Positions 18,078 to 26,309 of a DNA stretch of 64,000 bases are shown in pieces (positions within the stretch are counted from its first letter, which is position 1; each line of letters opens with the position of its first letter). Location of the stretch: NCBI RefSeq assembly GCF_002760435.1, contig NZ_AUUU01000028.1, positions 1 to 64,000 of the forward strand. Direction: 5' to 3'. The notes below the pieces were generated by a model. The model did no database searches. It saw only the letters and a program-made list of their open reading frames with translations, and had not been told where the DNA came from. The translations under genes were made by a program, and so were the position numbers. Source of the DNA: Clostridium sp. LS. GTDB lineage: Bacteria > Bacillota > Clostridia > Clostridiales > Clostridiaceae.

Positions 18078-18101
18078 TAAAATCTCCCCTCGCATATTTT
18101 T

Positions 18102-18860
18102 TTATAGCAATTTCATTATCTTATCTTTCATAACTTTGTTTATTGCAAAATTTGAATCTAAAAAATTTAAAATAACTTCTGCAGACTTTGGTATTTTCTC
18201 ATAACCAAGTAATATTTCAGAAAGTATAACCGCATTATTAGGATATCTAAATTCAAATCTTCTATCTATAGAAAATATATCTTCATTTATAGATTTAGGT
18301 TCTTCTATCATTGTAATCAACTCCAAAACTCTATCTTTAGCATAGTTTTGAATGAAGTTATATGCCGAAAGTTTTTCCCCTCTTCTATATCTTCCTAATC
18401 CTACATATAAATTAGTAAGTGCCTCTCCTATTAAAAAGTCCATGTCTTTTTTCATGTTTTTATTTTCTTTAACTGTTGGTATGCATACTTCTGAATTAAA
18501 AAATTTCGATTTCCAAACTATCCTTCCCTTTGAGAAAGGTATATTTATTAATTCATGTGGCTCAAATATAGCAAATTCACAAAAAACTCCATCATTGAAT
18601 AGAAGTTTATATCCATCCTTAGTATTTTTAAACTTAAACGTTATAGCTTCAATACTTTCTAGCCAATCCAGATTACTAATGAAACTTTCTTTAAATCCTT
18701 CTTTACATATAACAAAAAAGTCTAAGTCTGAGTATTCATCGATTCTATGAGTTTCTATTCCAACTGAACCTAATCCCAATAGTGCTAATGCTTTCTCCTT
18801 TTTACTTAATGATATCCCAATTTCATCTAATCTTTCTAATAGTTTTTCTTTAATATTCAT
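18102..18860 (-). CDS. Nucleotidyltransferase-fold protein (Pol beta superfamily)
   Basis: 252 aa. The active-site pattern of Pol beta-type nucleotidyltransferases is present: ALLGLGSVGIETHRIDEYSD followed by LDFFV, that is GS followed by DxD. The rest is helical and resembles aminoglycoside adenylyltransferase or MNT-type proteins, with acidic CEFAIFEPHEL as the third carboxylate strand. Substrate unknown. GAGAGGTGAT precedes the ATG. Its stop is 24 bp before the kinase ATG, so the two form an operon, divergent from an ArsR regulator. A palindrome lies between its promoter and start codon, so it is likely repressed by that regulator. Confidence 0.82.
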   Translation of the reverse strand: MNIKEKLLERLDEIGISLSKKEKALALLGLGSVGIETHRIDEYSDLDFFVICKEGFKESFISNLDWLESIEAITFKFKNTKDGYKLLFNDGVFCEFAIFEPHELINIPFSKGRIVWKSKFFNSEVCIPTVKENKNMKKDMDFLIGEALTNLYVGLGRYRRGEKLSAYNFIQNYAKDRVLELITMIEEPKSINEDIFSIDRRFEFRYPNNAVILSEILLGYEKIPKSAEVILNFLDSNFAINKVMKDKIMKLL

Positions 18861-18878
18861 TTAATCACCTCTCTTTAG

Positions 18879-18894
18879 TTAGATATTTATCTAA
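18879..18894. promoter_or_regulatory. Operator palindrome in front of the nucleotidyltransferase-kinase operon
   Basis: TTAGATATTTATCTAA: 7-bp perfect arms with a 2-base centre. It is the exact reverse complement of the site at 19017-19032 and lies between the -10 element and the start codon of the minus-strand operon. A weaker copy, TTAGAAATATATCTA (18906-18920), sits in the -35/-10 spacer. This fits an ArsR-type operator; binding itself is inferred. Confidence 0.7.
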
Positions 18895-18899
18895 TTAAG

Positions 18900-18928
18900 A
18901 TTATATTAGAAATATATCTACGAATCAA
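18900..18928 (-). promoter_or_regulatory. Sigma-A promoter of the nucleotidyltransferase-kinase operon
   Basis: On the minus strand: -35 TTGATT (18923-18928), 17-base spacer, -10 TATAAT (18900-18905). The spacer contains an imperfect copy of the operator palindrome. Confidence 0.7.
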
Positions 18929-18968
18929 TATATATATTAAAATTTACTTCTAAACATAAATATATAAT

Positions 18969-18997
18969 TTGATTTTCACAGTTATATATTATATAAT
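18969..18997 (+). promoter_or_regulatory. Sigma-A promoter of the arsR-type gene
   Basis: -35 TTGATT (18969-18974), 17-base spacer, -10 TATAAT (18992-18997). The hexamers are identical to those of the divergent promoter. An operator palindrome follows about 20 bases downstream. Confidence 0.7.
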
Positions 18998-19016
18998 TAT
19001 GAAAACTTGATATAAC

Positions 19017-19032
19017 TTAGATAAATATCTAA
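19017..19032. promoter_or_regulatory. Operator palindrome in front of the ArsR regulator gene
   Basis: TTAGATAAATATCTAA: the reverse complement of the site at 18879-18894, placed downstream of the promoter and 21 bases before the regulator's ATG. Binding here would block elongation or initiation, that is, negative autoregulation (inferred). Confidence 0.7.
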
Positions 19033-19053
19033 TTCAAATTATGGAGGTTAATT

Positions 19054-20127
19054 ATGATTAATTTTAAAAATATTTATTTTGAAAACCATCTTCCAATGGA
19101 ATTTTTATATTCCATGTTCGCAATTGGAACTGGAAAGCATTTTTCTGATATGATACGTGAATTTGATTTGGAGCCTAATGAGAAAATAATTGCTGTAACA
19201 GCAAAAATGACTTCTGCTCTCTCCTCTTACTTGAGTCAAGAACTAAAATATTTTTTTGATCTTCCAGGATTAGGTTACATATTATATAAACACATATTAC
19301 GAAATCATCATTTAAAAAGTATAGATCATTTCCTTAAAGATTTCGAAACCGTGGAAGCTATAGATTTTGCATACGATGTTGTAAAGAGTGTATGTAAGAG
19401 CAATCTATCCGGAGAAAATACTTCTGAATATAACAATTTTGGAAAAAGCACTGCTGAAATGATAATGCTTGTAAACCAAACAATCTTTCAAAATTCTGAA
19501 AGAAAACAAAGAGTATTAGAAATCCTTGAAAATCCAGAAGAGTCAAAGCAACGCTTAAATCTTTTATTAAAACAATTTTATACAAGGTGCTTTAGCCCAA
19601 TTGAATCAGATATAACCAACATAATTTCGGAAAGCATAGTTAGATATAAATCCGAATTTAATAATTCTCCAAAAGAATTTATGGATAAGTATTTTAACTT
19701 TGATTTAACATCTGCCAATACAGAAGTCGTTATTCACACGAGCTTTTTTAAATATGTTAGTTGGCACAATTATTCACTGTATTCAGAAGAACTAGCTGAT
19801 TGGTTCATACTAGGAATATACTCAGATTTGCTATTTAATAAGAACTTATCTTCTGAAAGATTAGCAGCTTTCTTTAAATCATTATCAGATATTAATAGGA
19901 TAGAAATACTTAAGCTCTTATCTGAAAGACCTTGGTTTGGGCAAGAATTGGCTGAGAAATTAAATATTACTCCAGCTACAGTCTCCTACCATATGGCATT
20001 TTTACAAAGAATAGGTGCCGTAACCTTTATTAGATCTGATAATCGCTCATATTACTCCTTGAATAATGCTAAATTTATCAGAATGCTTGAAGACTTCACA
20101 AGCTTTTTTAAAGCCAAGCCGTTATAG
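19054..20127 (+). CDS. ArsR-family transcriptional regulator with long N-terminal domain
   Basis: 357 aa. The last 85 residues form an ArsR winged helix: FFKSLSDINRIEILKLLS, FGQELAEKLNITPATVSYH as the recognition helix, and the wing VTFIRSDNRSYYSL. The first 260 residues are a helical domain with no match I can name beyond the similar extra domains of some clostridial ArsR-like proteins. There are no paired cysteines near helix 3, so metal sensing of the classic kind is unlikely. GGAGG precedes the ATG. It is divergent from the nucleotidyltransferase-kinase operon, and both have the same palindrome downstream of their promoters, so it is probably the repressor of both. Confidence 0.85.
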   Translation: MINFKNIYFENHLPMEFLYSMFAIGTGKHFSDMIREFDLEPNEKIIAVTAKMTSALSSYLSQELKYFFDLPGLGYILYKHILRNHHLKSIDHFLKDFETVEAIDFAYDVVKSVCKSNLSGENTSEYNNFGKSTAEMIMLVNQTIFQNSERKQRVLEILENPEESKQRLNLLLKQFYTRCFSPIESDITNIISESIVRYKSEFNNSPKEFMDKYFNFDLTSANTEVVIHTSFFKYVSWHNYSLYSEELADWFILGIYSDLLFNKNLSSERLAAFFKSLSDINRIEILKLLSERPWFGQELAEKLNITPATVSYHMAFLQRIGAVTFIRSDNRSYYSLNNAKFIRMLEDFTSFFKAKPL

Positions 20128-20178
20128 CATGCCTCTTAAATTCCTTCTTCTACTCTTTATATAAGGAGAAAAAAAATA

Positions 20179-20196
20179 AGGAGAATAATTTCTCCT
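20179..20196. terminator. Bidirectional terminator between the ArsR gene and oppA
   Basis: AGGAGAA (20179-20185) pairs with TTCTCCT (20190-20196) around a 4-base loop. The plus side is followed by CATTTTTTAAC, the minus side by TATTTTTTTTC, so it can end both convergent genes. Confidence 0.75.
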
Positions 20197-20221
20197 CATT
20201 TTTTAACTTTAAATTTTTATT

Positions 20222-21877
20222 TTATTTACCTTCCATATAAGCTTCATCGAAGTATATATATCCAAGTGGGGATGTCTTAAGACCTTTTATAGTGTCTTTA
20301 ATTCCCATTGGTTGAGTATCATAGAATAAAGTTATTACTGGCATATCTTCCATTAATATATCTTCTGCCTTATGAAGCATTTCTAGTCTCTTATTAGCAT
20401 CTTGTTCAGCTTTTGCCGCAACAATTAATTTATCATATTCCGGATTATTGTATCCTGAATTATTTTGTCCAGAAGTACTTTGAAGCATATCTAGGAATGT
20501 CATTGGATCTGTATAATCTGCAACCCATCCATCTCTAGCCAGCTCATATTTCTTGTCGTTTCTTGTTGCAATTAAAACTTTCCATTCTTGATTTTGAATT
20601 TGAACATCTATTCCTAGGTTCTTCTTCCACATATCTTGAACCGCTTGAGCAATAATTCCGTGTTGCTTTTCAGGATTGAACATTAATACAACCGATGGGA
20701 AGCCCTTTCCATCTGGATATCCAGCTTCAGCTAATAATTTCTTAGCTTCTTCTACATTTCCTTTTGGATCAAAGTAAGTTTTTCCTGCGAAATCTTTACC
20801 ATCTGCGCCTATTATACCTGTTGGTACAAAACTATGCGCTGGAGTTTGACCACCCTTAGTTACATTATCAACGATTGATTGTCTATCTATAGCAAGATTT
20901 AATGCTTTTCTAACTTTTGGGTCTGCTAAAACCTTAGCTGCATTTGGATCCACTTCTTTAGCTTTGTCAGAAACGTTAACTGAATAGAAGTAGTTACTTA
21001 ATAAATTTATTACCTTAGCACTTCCATCTTTTATAGCTGCTTGAACTTCAGATTTTGGTACATTATAAACCATATCAAATTGTCCAGATTTGTAGCTTGC
21101 CCAAGCTGAAGTATCTTCAGTAACAAATTTTACATTTATCTTGTCTAATTTTATTGAATCTTTTGCATAATAATTTTCATTCTTTTCTAATACTAATCCA
21201 TCCTTAATCTTATAGTCAGTCATCTTAAATGGACCATTTGAAACATAAGTAGCCGCACTATTTGCCCAATCTTTATTTCCTTCAACAACTTTTTGATCTA
21301 CTGGGAAATAACATGGGAATGCAGTTAAATTTAAGAAATATGAACATGGTGAAGCTAAAGTTACTTGTAATGTTTTATCATCAGTTGCCTTAACTCCGAC
21401 TTGATCCACAGAACCTTTTCCTGCAGTATATTCTTTAGCACCTTTAATGTACTCCATTTGATATGCATATTCAGCTGCTGTTTCTGGATTCATTACTCTC
21501 TTCCATGCATACTCAAAATCACTTGCTTTAATCGGATCTCCATTTGACCACTTAAGACCGTCTTGTAAGTGGAATGTATAAACAGTTCCATCTGCAGAAA
21601 GATCATATGATTTTGCAACTCCTGGTATTGCTTTATTATCTTTATCTACCTTGTATAAACCTTCAAATGCATTTACCAATATAATTGAGCTATCAACTGC
21701 TTGGTTTAATGCTGGATCTAAAGTTTTTGGATCTGCTCCTAAGTTAAAATTAAGTTCTTGCTTACTAGCTGTTTTCTTGTCACCAGTTGAAGATCCACCA
21801 CAACCAGTTAACACTGAAATCCCTACAGCTGCTGTTAAAACAACTGCACAGATTTTTTTTAGTTTACTTGTTTTCAT
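20222..21877 (-). CDS. oppA: Oligopeptide ABC transporter substrate-binding lipoprotein
   Basis: 551 aa. A lipoprotein signal peptide with lipobox LTGC (Cys26) anchors it outside the membrane. The body is a family 5 extracellular solute-binding protein: LGADPKTLDPALNQAVDSS near the start, AYAYQMEYIKGAKEY and FNPEKQHGIIAQAVQDMW further on. It delivers peptides to OppBC. It is the last gene of the opp operon and is separated from oppF by 96 bp holding a small palindrome (TAACAGT/ACTGTTA, 21940-21955), which may allow a different expression level. Oligopeptides are the usual ligand of this branch; the exact specificity is open. Confidence 0.92.
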   Translation of the reverse strand: MKTSKLKKICAVVLTAAVGISVLTGCGGSSTGDKKTASKQELNFNLGADPKTLDPALNQAVDSSIILVNAFEGLYKVDKDNKAIPGVAKSYDLSADGTVYTFHLQDGLKWSNGDPIKASDFEYAWKRVMNPETAAEYAYQMEYIKGAKEYTAGKGSVDQVGVKATDDKTLQVTLASPCSYFLNLTAFPCYFPVDQKVVEGNKDWANSAATYVSNGPFKMTDYKIKDGLVLEKNENYYAKDSIKLDKINVKFVTEDTSAWASYKSGQFDMVYNVPKSEVQAAIKDGSAKVINLLSNYFYSVNVSDKAKEVDPNAAKVLADPKVRKALNLAIDRQSIVDNVTKGGQTPAHSFVPTGIIGADGKDFAGKTYFDPKGNVEEAKKLLAEAGYPDGKGFPSVVLMFNPEKQHGIIAQAVQDMWKKNLGIDVQIQNQEWKVLIATRNDKKYELARDGWVADYTDPMTFLDMLQSTSGQNNSGYNNPEYDKLIVAAKAEQDANKRLEMLHKAEDILMEDMPVITLFYDTQPMGIKDTIKGLKTSPLGYIYFDEAYMEGK

Positions 21878-21973
21878 TATATTTCCCCCTTATATTATTT
21901 ATTTAATATGCTGTTTTGGTTAGTACTTATAACTTTCCTTAACAGTACACTGTTACTTATTAAAAATAGTATC

Positions 21974-22954
21974 TTAGTCATACAAATGACATGCTACAAA
22001 ATGTCCTGGTTTAACTTCTTTTAATTCTGGATCTATTTCTGAACATATTGGTTTTGCATATCTACATCTGCCTTTAAATCTGCATCCTGGTGGTGGATCT
22101 ATCGGTGATGGAAGGTCTCCTTCTAAAACTATTCTTTTATTATTTTTAGCTACATCTGGATCTGGTATTGGTACTGCTGAAAGTAATGCTTGTGTATATG
22201 GATGCAATGCTTCAGAGTATACCTTATTACTTTCTCCTTTTTCAACCATCCTTCCAAGATACATAACTCCTATATGAGTGGATATATGTTTAACCATTGA
22301 AAGGTCGTGCGCTATGAAAAGGTACGTTAAACCTAATTCCTCTTGAAGTTCTTCAAGCATATTTATAACTTGAGCTTGAATAGACACATCTAAGGCTGAT
22401 ATAGGCTCATCACAAACTATTAGTGAAGGCTCAACAGCTAACGCTCTTGCAATTCCTATTCTTTGCCTTTGTCCTCCAGAAAATTCATGAGGATATCTAT
22501 TTATATGATCACTAGCAAGACCTACCTTTGATAGTAAACTTCTTATCCTCTCTGTTCTTTTCTCTCCTGTTAGTAATTTATGAATATCAATAGCTTCACC
22601 AATTATATCACCAACAGTCATTCTTGGATTTAAAGATGCATAAGGATCTTGAAATATCATTTGCATATCTTTTCTTAATGGAACCATATCTTTAACAGAA
22701 TTCTTTGTTATATCTTTCCCTTTAAAAATAATTTGCCCTGATGTTGGTTCATACAACTTCAAAATAGTTCTTCCAGTAGTTGTTTTACCACAGCCCGACT
22801 CACCTACTAATCCTAAAGTTTCCCCTTTATTTATTGTAAATGAAACTCTATCTACTGCTTTTACATAGCTATGGCCTCTAAACAAACCTCTTTTCGCAGG
22901 GAAGTATTTACATAAATCTTTAACTTCTAAAATTATCTCTTTATTAGATTCCAC
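21974..22954 (-). CDS. oppF: Oligopeptide ABC transporter ATPase OppF
   Basis: A 326-aa ABC ATPase. Walker A is [12 protein letters not shown], the Q-loop is [14 protein letters not shown], the signature is [15 protein letters not shown], Walker B is [12 protein letters not shown] and the switch His is in IAHDLSM. The C-terminal oligopeptide/dipeptide domain has the cysteine cluster [15 protein letters not shown] found in OppD/OppF types, where some members bind an iron-sulfur cluster. It overlaps oppD by one base (stop-start overlap), so translation is coupled. It pairs with OppD to drive peptide uptake. Confidence 0.95.
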   Translation of the reverse strand: MESNKEIILEVKDLCKYFPAKRGLFRGHSYVKAVDRVSFTINKGETLGLVGESGCGKTTTGRTILKLYEPTSGQIIFKGKDITKNSVKDMVPLRKDMQMIFQDPYASLNPRMTVGDIIGEAIDIHKLLTGEKRTERIRSLLSKVGLASDHINRYPHEFSGGQRQRIGIARALAVEPSLIVCDEPISALDVSIQAQVINMLEELQEELGLTYLFIAHDLSMVKHISTHIGVMYLGRMVEKGESNKVYSEALHPYTQALLSAVPIPDPDVAKNNKRIVLEGDLPSPIDPPPGCRFKGRCRYAKPICSEIDPELKEVKPGHFVACHLYD

Positions 22955-23961
22955 TACTTCATCCTCCTTATAGGTGATTCGACCTTGGGTGCATCTTCAT
23001 GACACAACCAACATGCTACTTTGTGTTTTTCTCCCACTTCAAATTGTGGTGGCTGTTTTTGAACACAAATTTTCATTGCGTAGTCACATCTAGCTGCAAA
23101 TGGACACCCAGTTGGTGGTTTTAATAAATCTGGTGGTTGTCCCTCAATAGGTATAAGCTTTTCTTTAATATCTTCTTTAGGATTTGGAACACTTCTTAAA
23201 AGTCCCCAAGTATATGGATGCTTACCTCTATAGAAAATATCTTCTGTCGTTCCTGTTTCAACAATTATTCCACCATACATTACATTTATTCTAGAACAAA
23301 CATCTGCAACAACACCTAAATCATGAGTTATTAAAATAATTGCTGTGTTAAGTTTTTCTTTCAACTCTTTCATTAAGTCTAAAATTTGAGCTTGAATTGT
23401 AACATCTAGCGCTGTAGTTGGCTCATCAGCTATGATAAGCTTCGGCTCACAAATTAAACTCATAGCTATCATAGCTCTTTGTCTCATACCACCTGAAAAT
23501 TCATGAGGATATTGCTTCATTCTCTTTTCTGGACTTGGTATTCCAACTAATCCAAGCATTTTTATAGCTTCTTTTTTAGCTTCAGCTCTACTAATTTTTC
23601 TATGTTTTAATAACGGCTCTATTAATTGATCTCCTATAGTATATACCGGATTTAGAGAAGTCATAGGATCCTGGAATATCATTCCTATTTCATTTCCTCT
23701 AATCCCTTCCATTACAGATTCCTTAACATTAGATATATCTTTCCCATTAAAATGTATCTCTCCGCCAGCAAGTCTTCCATTGTCAGCTAATAATCTCATA
23801 ATTGACATCATGGTAACACTTTTACCGCAACCTGATTCTCCAACTATACCTAGCGCTTCTCCTTTTTCTAAGTAGAAAGATACACCTCTTACAGCATGTA
23901 CTTCCCCAACACTTGTCTTAAAGGAGGTTTCTAAGTTTTTAACTTCTAATAACTTTTCCAC
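22954..23961 (-). CDS. oppD: Oligopeptide ABC transporter ATPase OppD
   Basis: 335 aa. Walker A is GESGCGKSVTMM, the signature is FSGGMRQRAMIAM, Walker B is LIIADEPTTALD and the H-loop is LITHDLGVVAD. The C-terminal motif PPDLLKPPTGCPFAARC is the oligopeptide-transporter domain with three conserved cysteines. It lies 12 bp after oppC. It forms the cytoplasmic heterodimer with OppF. Confidence 0.95.
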   Translation of the reverse strand: MEKLLEVKNLETSFKTSVGEVHAVRGVSFYLEKGEALGIVGESGCGKSVTMMSIMRLLADNGRLAGGEIHFNGKDISNVKESVMEGIRGNEIGMIFQDPMTSLNPVYTIGDQLIEPLLKHRKISRAEAKKEAIKMLGLVGIPSPEKRMKQYPHEFSGGMRQRAMIAMSLICEPKLIIADEPTTALDVTIQAQILDLMKELKEKLNTAIILITHDLGVVADVCSRINVMYGGIIVETGTTEDIFYRGKHPYTWGLLRSVPNPKEDIKEKLIPIEGQPPDLLKPPTGCPFAARCDYAMKICVQKQPPQFEVGEKHKVACWLCHEDAPKVESPIRRMK

Positions 23962-23973
23962 TGTCTTTTCCTC

Positions 23974-24918
23974 CTATCTTTTGTTCTTAGGATCTAATGC
24001 TTCGTTTAATCCATCACCAAAAAGATTAAATGCTAATATAATTAAACAAATCATCGCTGCTGGGAACAATAATTGGTAAGGATATGTATAAATTGCTTGC
24101 ATTGCTTCATTTGCAAGTGTTCCAAGGGATGCTATTGGTGGAACTAATCCAAGCCCAATGAAACTTAAGAACGCTTCAGTGAATACAGCTTCTGGAATTA
24201 ACAATGTTATTGTAACCATTATTGATCCTATGCAGTTTGGGATAAGGTGTCTTATCAATATTCTAAAATTTGAGGCTCCTAAGGCTTTTGCTGCTAGAAC
24301 AAATTCTTGTTGCTTTAATTGAAGTACATCTCCTCTAACTATTCTTGCCATTCCAATCCAGTATGAAATAGACAGTGATAATATAATTGTCCAAAGACCA
24401 CTTCCACCACTTCCTGGTTTATTTAAAATAGTCATTAGTATTATTACATATATAGTTAATGGAATTGAATATAAAACATCTACAATTCTCATTAATATGC
24501 TATCTACTTTTCCTCCAAAATACCCTGCTATTCCACCATATAACACACCAATTACTAAGTTAATTAGTGCTGCTACTACAGCTATTATTAACGAATATCT
24601 AGCTCCAAAAAATACTCTTACAAAAATATCTCTACCTAATTGATCTGTTCCAAACCAGTGCTCTGAAGAAGGCTTCAAATTTGTTGCACCTAGGTCATTA
24701 TCTGAATAATTAAAGCTTGAAAAATGAGGAATCAAAATTGCAGCTGTCACTATTACTATTATTACCAACAAAGCTCCCATAGCCATCTTTTTACTCTTTA
24801 ATCTATTCCATGCATCTTTCCAATAGCCAACACTTGGTCTAACAATTACATCCACCTTTTTCTCTTCTTCAGTTAGGGGAGTAAATAAGTCATTATCTAT
24901 TTTTAATTGTTGTTCCAC
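23974..24918 (-). CDS. oppC: Oligopeptide ABC transporter permease OppC
   Basis: 314 aa with an N-terminal cytoplasmic tail of about 45 residues and six hydrophobic helices. The OppC N-domain is followed by HWFGTDQLGRDIFVRVFFGA, typical of this family, and the EAA loop VLAAKALGASNFRILIRHLI. It lies 12 bp after oppB and 12 bp before oppD. It forms the translocation pore with OppB. Confidence 0.95.
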   Translation of the reverse strand: MEQQLKIDNDLFTPLTEEEKKVDVIVRPSVGYWKDAWNRLKSKKMAMGALLVIIVIVTAAILIPHFSSFNYSDNDLGATNLKPSSEHWFGTDQLGRDIFVRVFFGARYSLIIAVVAALINLVIGVLYGGIAGYFGGKVDSILMRIVDVLYSIPLTIYVIILMTILNKPGSGGSGLWTIILSLSISYWIGMARIVRGDVLQLKQQEFVLAAKALGASNFRILIRHLIPNCIGSIMVTITLLIPEAVFTEAFLSFIGLGLVPPIASLGTLANEAMQAIYTYPYQLLFPAAMICLIILAFNLFGDGLNEALDPKNKR

Positions 24919-24930
24919 TTTATTTCCCTC

Positions 24931-25857
24931 CTAAACTTCTGCATCTTGTAATTTTATTCTTGGATCAATTACTACGTACATTATATCCACAATAAAATTG
25001 AACATTATTAACATGGTGCAATAGAATACTGTTACTCCTAGTAACATTGTATAATCTCTATTGGTAACCGATTGTACAAACTCATTTCCAAGTCCAGGTA
25101 TAGCAAAAATCTTCTCTGTAACAAAACTTCCTGTTAAAATACTTGCTACTAATGGCCCAATATAAGTAACAATTGGAATCAATGAATTTCTTAGAGCATG
25201 TTTAAATACTACCGTACCTTTACTTAGCCCCTTAGCTTTTGCAGTTCTTATGTAATCGGCTTTTAATACGTCTAAAAGCTTATTTCTAGTTAATCTTGTA
25301 ATAAAAGACATGGATGCTGCCGATAATGCTATTGATGGCATTATATAATTCTTCCAATCACTAAATCCAGTCGGTGGTAAAAGTCCAAGCTCTACAGCAA
25401 GTACATATATTAACACTGCACCTATTACGAAACTAGGTATTGTAATCCCAAGTGTTACGATAAATATTATTAGTGAATCCGGCCATTTTTCATGATTTAG
25501 TGCTGCTGTCACACCTAATCCTACTCCAACTATTACTGCTATTGCTACTGCTACCATACCTACCTTTGCTGATGCAGGGAATGAAGTAGCTATAGTATCT
25601 GTTACGCCTCTGCCATTGAAAATCATGGATTCCCCTAAATCACCTTTAACCAAGTTTTTCATATACATTGTATATTGCTCCATTATAGGTTTGTCCATCC
25701 CGTATTTAGCTTCCATATTAGCTTTAACTTGTGGTGTTAACTTATCACCGTCAAATGGCCCTCCTGGCATAAGTCTCATTAGAAAAAACGTTAATGTTAT
25801 TACAACCCATATTGTTAATAGACTTGCAACTAATCTTTTGCCAATATATTTTAGCAT
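24931..25857 (-). CDS. oppB: Oligopeptide ABC transporter permease OppB
   Basis: 308 aa, six-helix permease. It starts with the typical MLKYIGKRLVASLLTIWVVI and has LMPGGPFDG, the periplasmic/extracellular loop YGMDKPIMEQY and the EAA motif IRTAKAKGLSKGTVVFKHAL. GGAGAGGAA precedes the ATG. It is the first gene of opp, which is transcribed from a promoter about 290 bases upstream with a long leader. Confidence 0.95.
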   Translation of the reverse strand: MLKYIGKRLVASLLTIWVVITLTFFLMRLMPGGPFDGDKLTPQVKANMEAKYGMDKPIMEQYTMYMKNLVKGDLGESMIFNGRGVTDTIATSFPASAKVGMVAVAIAVIVGVGLGVTAALNHEKWPDSLIIFIVTLGITIPSFVIGAVLIYVLAVELGLLPPTGFSDWKNYIMPSIALSAASMSFITRLTRNKLLDVLKADYIRTAKAKGLSKGTVVFKHALRNSLIPIVTYIGPLVASILTGSFVTEKIFAIPGLGNEFVQSVTNRDYTMLLGVTVFYCTMLIMFNFIVDIMYVVIDPRIKLQDAEV

Positions 25858-26137
25858 GTGTTCCTCTCCTTCTTTGATTTTACTTTATATAACAGTTTAT
25901 GAATTAAAATATTATTTTACTTATTAATTAAAATCCTAATTTCGCCGAGAATTTTACATGAATATTTAAGTTTTTCTATAAAATACTATATTTTTTACTT
26001 TTTTCAGGAACCGCTTTCACATTTAACATATTAATGGAGTCATTAAACACACTTCAACGTTTAATAACTCCTTTGTTATTTCAATTTATCAATATTTAAT
26101 TTTTTTAAGAAAAAATTTAAGTTATTCGCAATATAAT
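25858..26137 (-). promoter_or_regulatory. Long 5' leader of the opp operon with a hairpin
   Basis: About 280 untranslated bases precede oppB. A 13-bp hairpin with one G-U pair (26036-26048 with 26059-26071) lies in its first third. Close to the predicted start, 26103-26122 reads as AATTTTTTCTTAAAAAAATT on the minus strand, which resembles the CodY consensus; CodY control of opp operons is known in Firmicutes, but here it is only a motif match. No known riboswitch was recognised. Confidence 0.45.
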
Positions 26138-26143
26138 ATCATT

Positions 26144-26172
26144 ATAATAATATTTTTATTTGTATGTGTCAA
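26144..26172 (-). promoter_or_regulatory. Sigma-A promoter of the opp operon
   Basis: On the minus strand: perfect -35 TTGACA (26167-26172), 17-base spacer, -10 TATTAT (26144-26149); a TATAAT lies three bases further. No other convincing promoter lies between here and oppB. Confidence 0.65.
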
Positions 26173-26264
26173 CATTTTTTTCAAAACAGATAAAACAATT
26201 TTTTAATTTGTTAACATTACTTCTATTAATAATAAGTATAGCACTTCTTATATAGACTACCAAA

Positions 26265-26299
26265 AGAGCATGGAATTAATTTTCTTACTTCCATACTCT
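26265..26299 (-). terminator. Terminator of the 4-hydroxybutyrate dehydrogenase-like gene
   Basis: AGAGCATGGAA (26265-26275) pairs with TTCCATACTCT (26289-26299) with one mismatch. On the minus strand it is followed by TTTTGG. It lies 11 bases past the stop codon. Confidence 0.6.
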
Positions 26300-26309
26300 C
26301 TCAATATCT

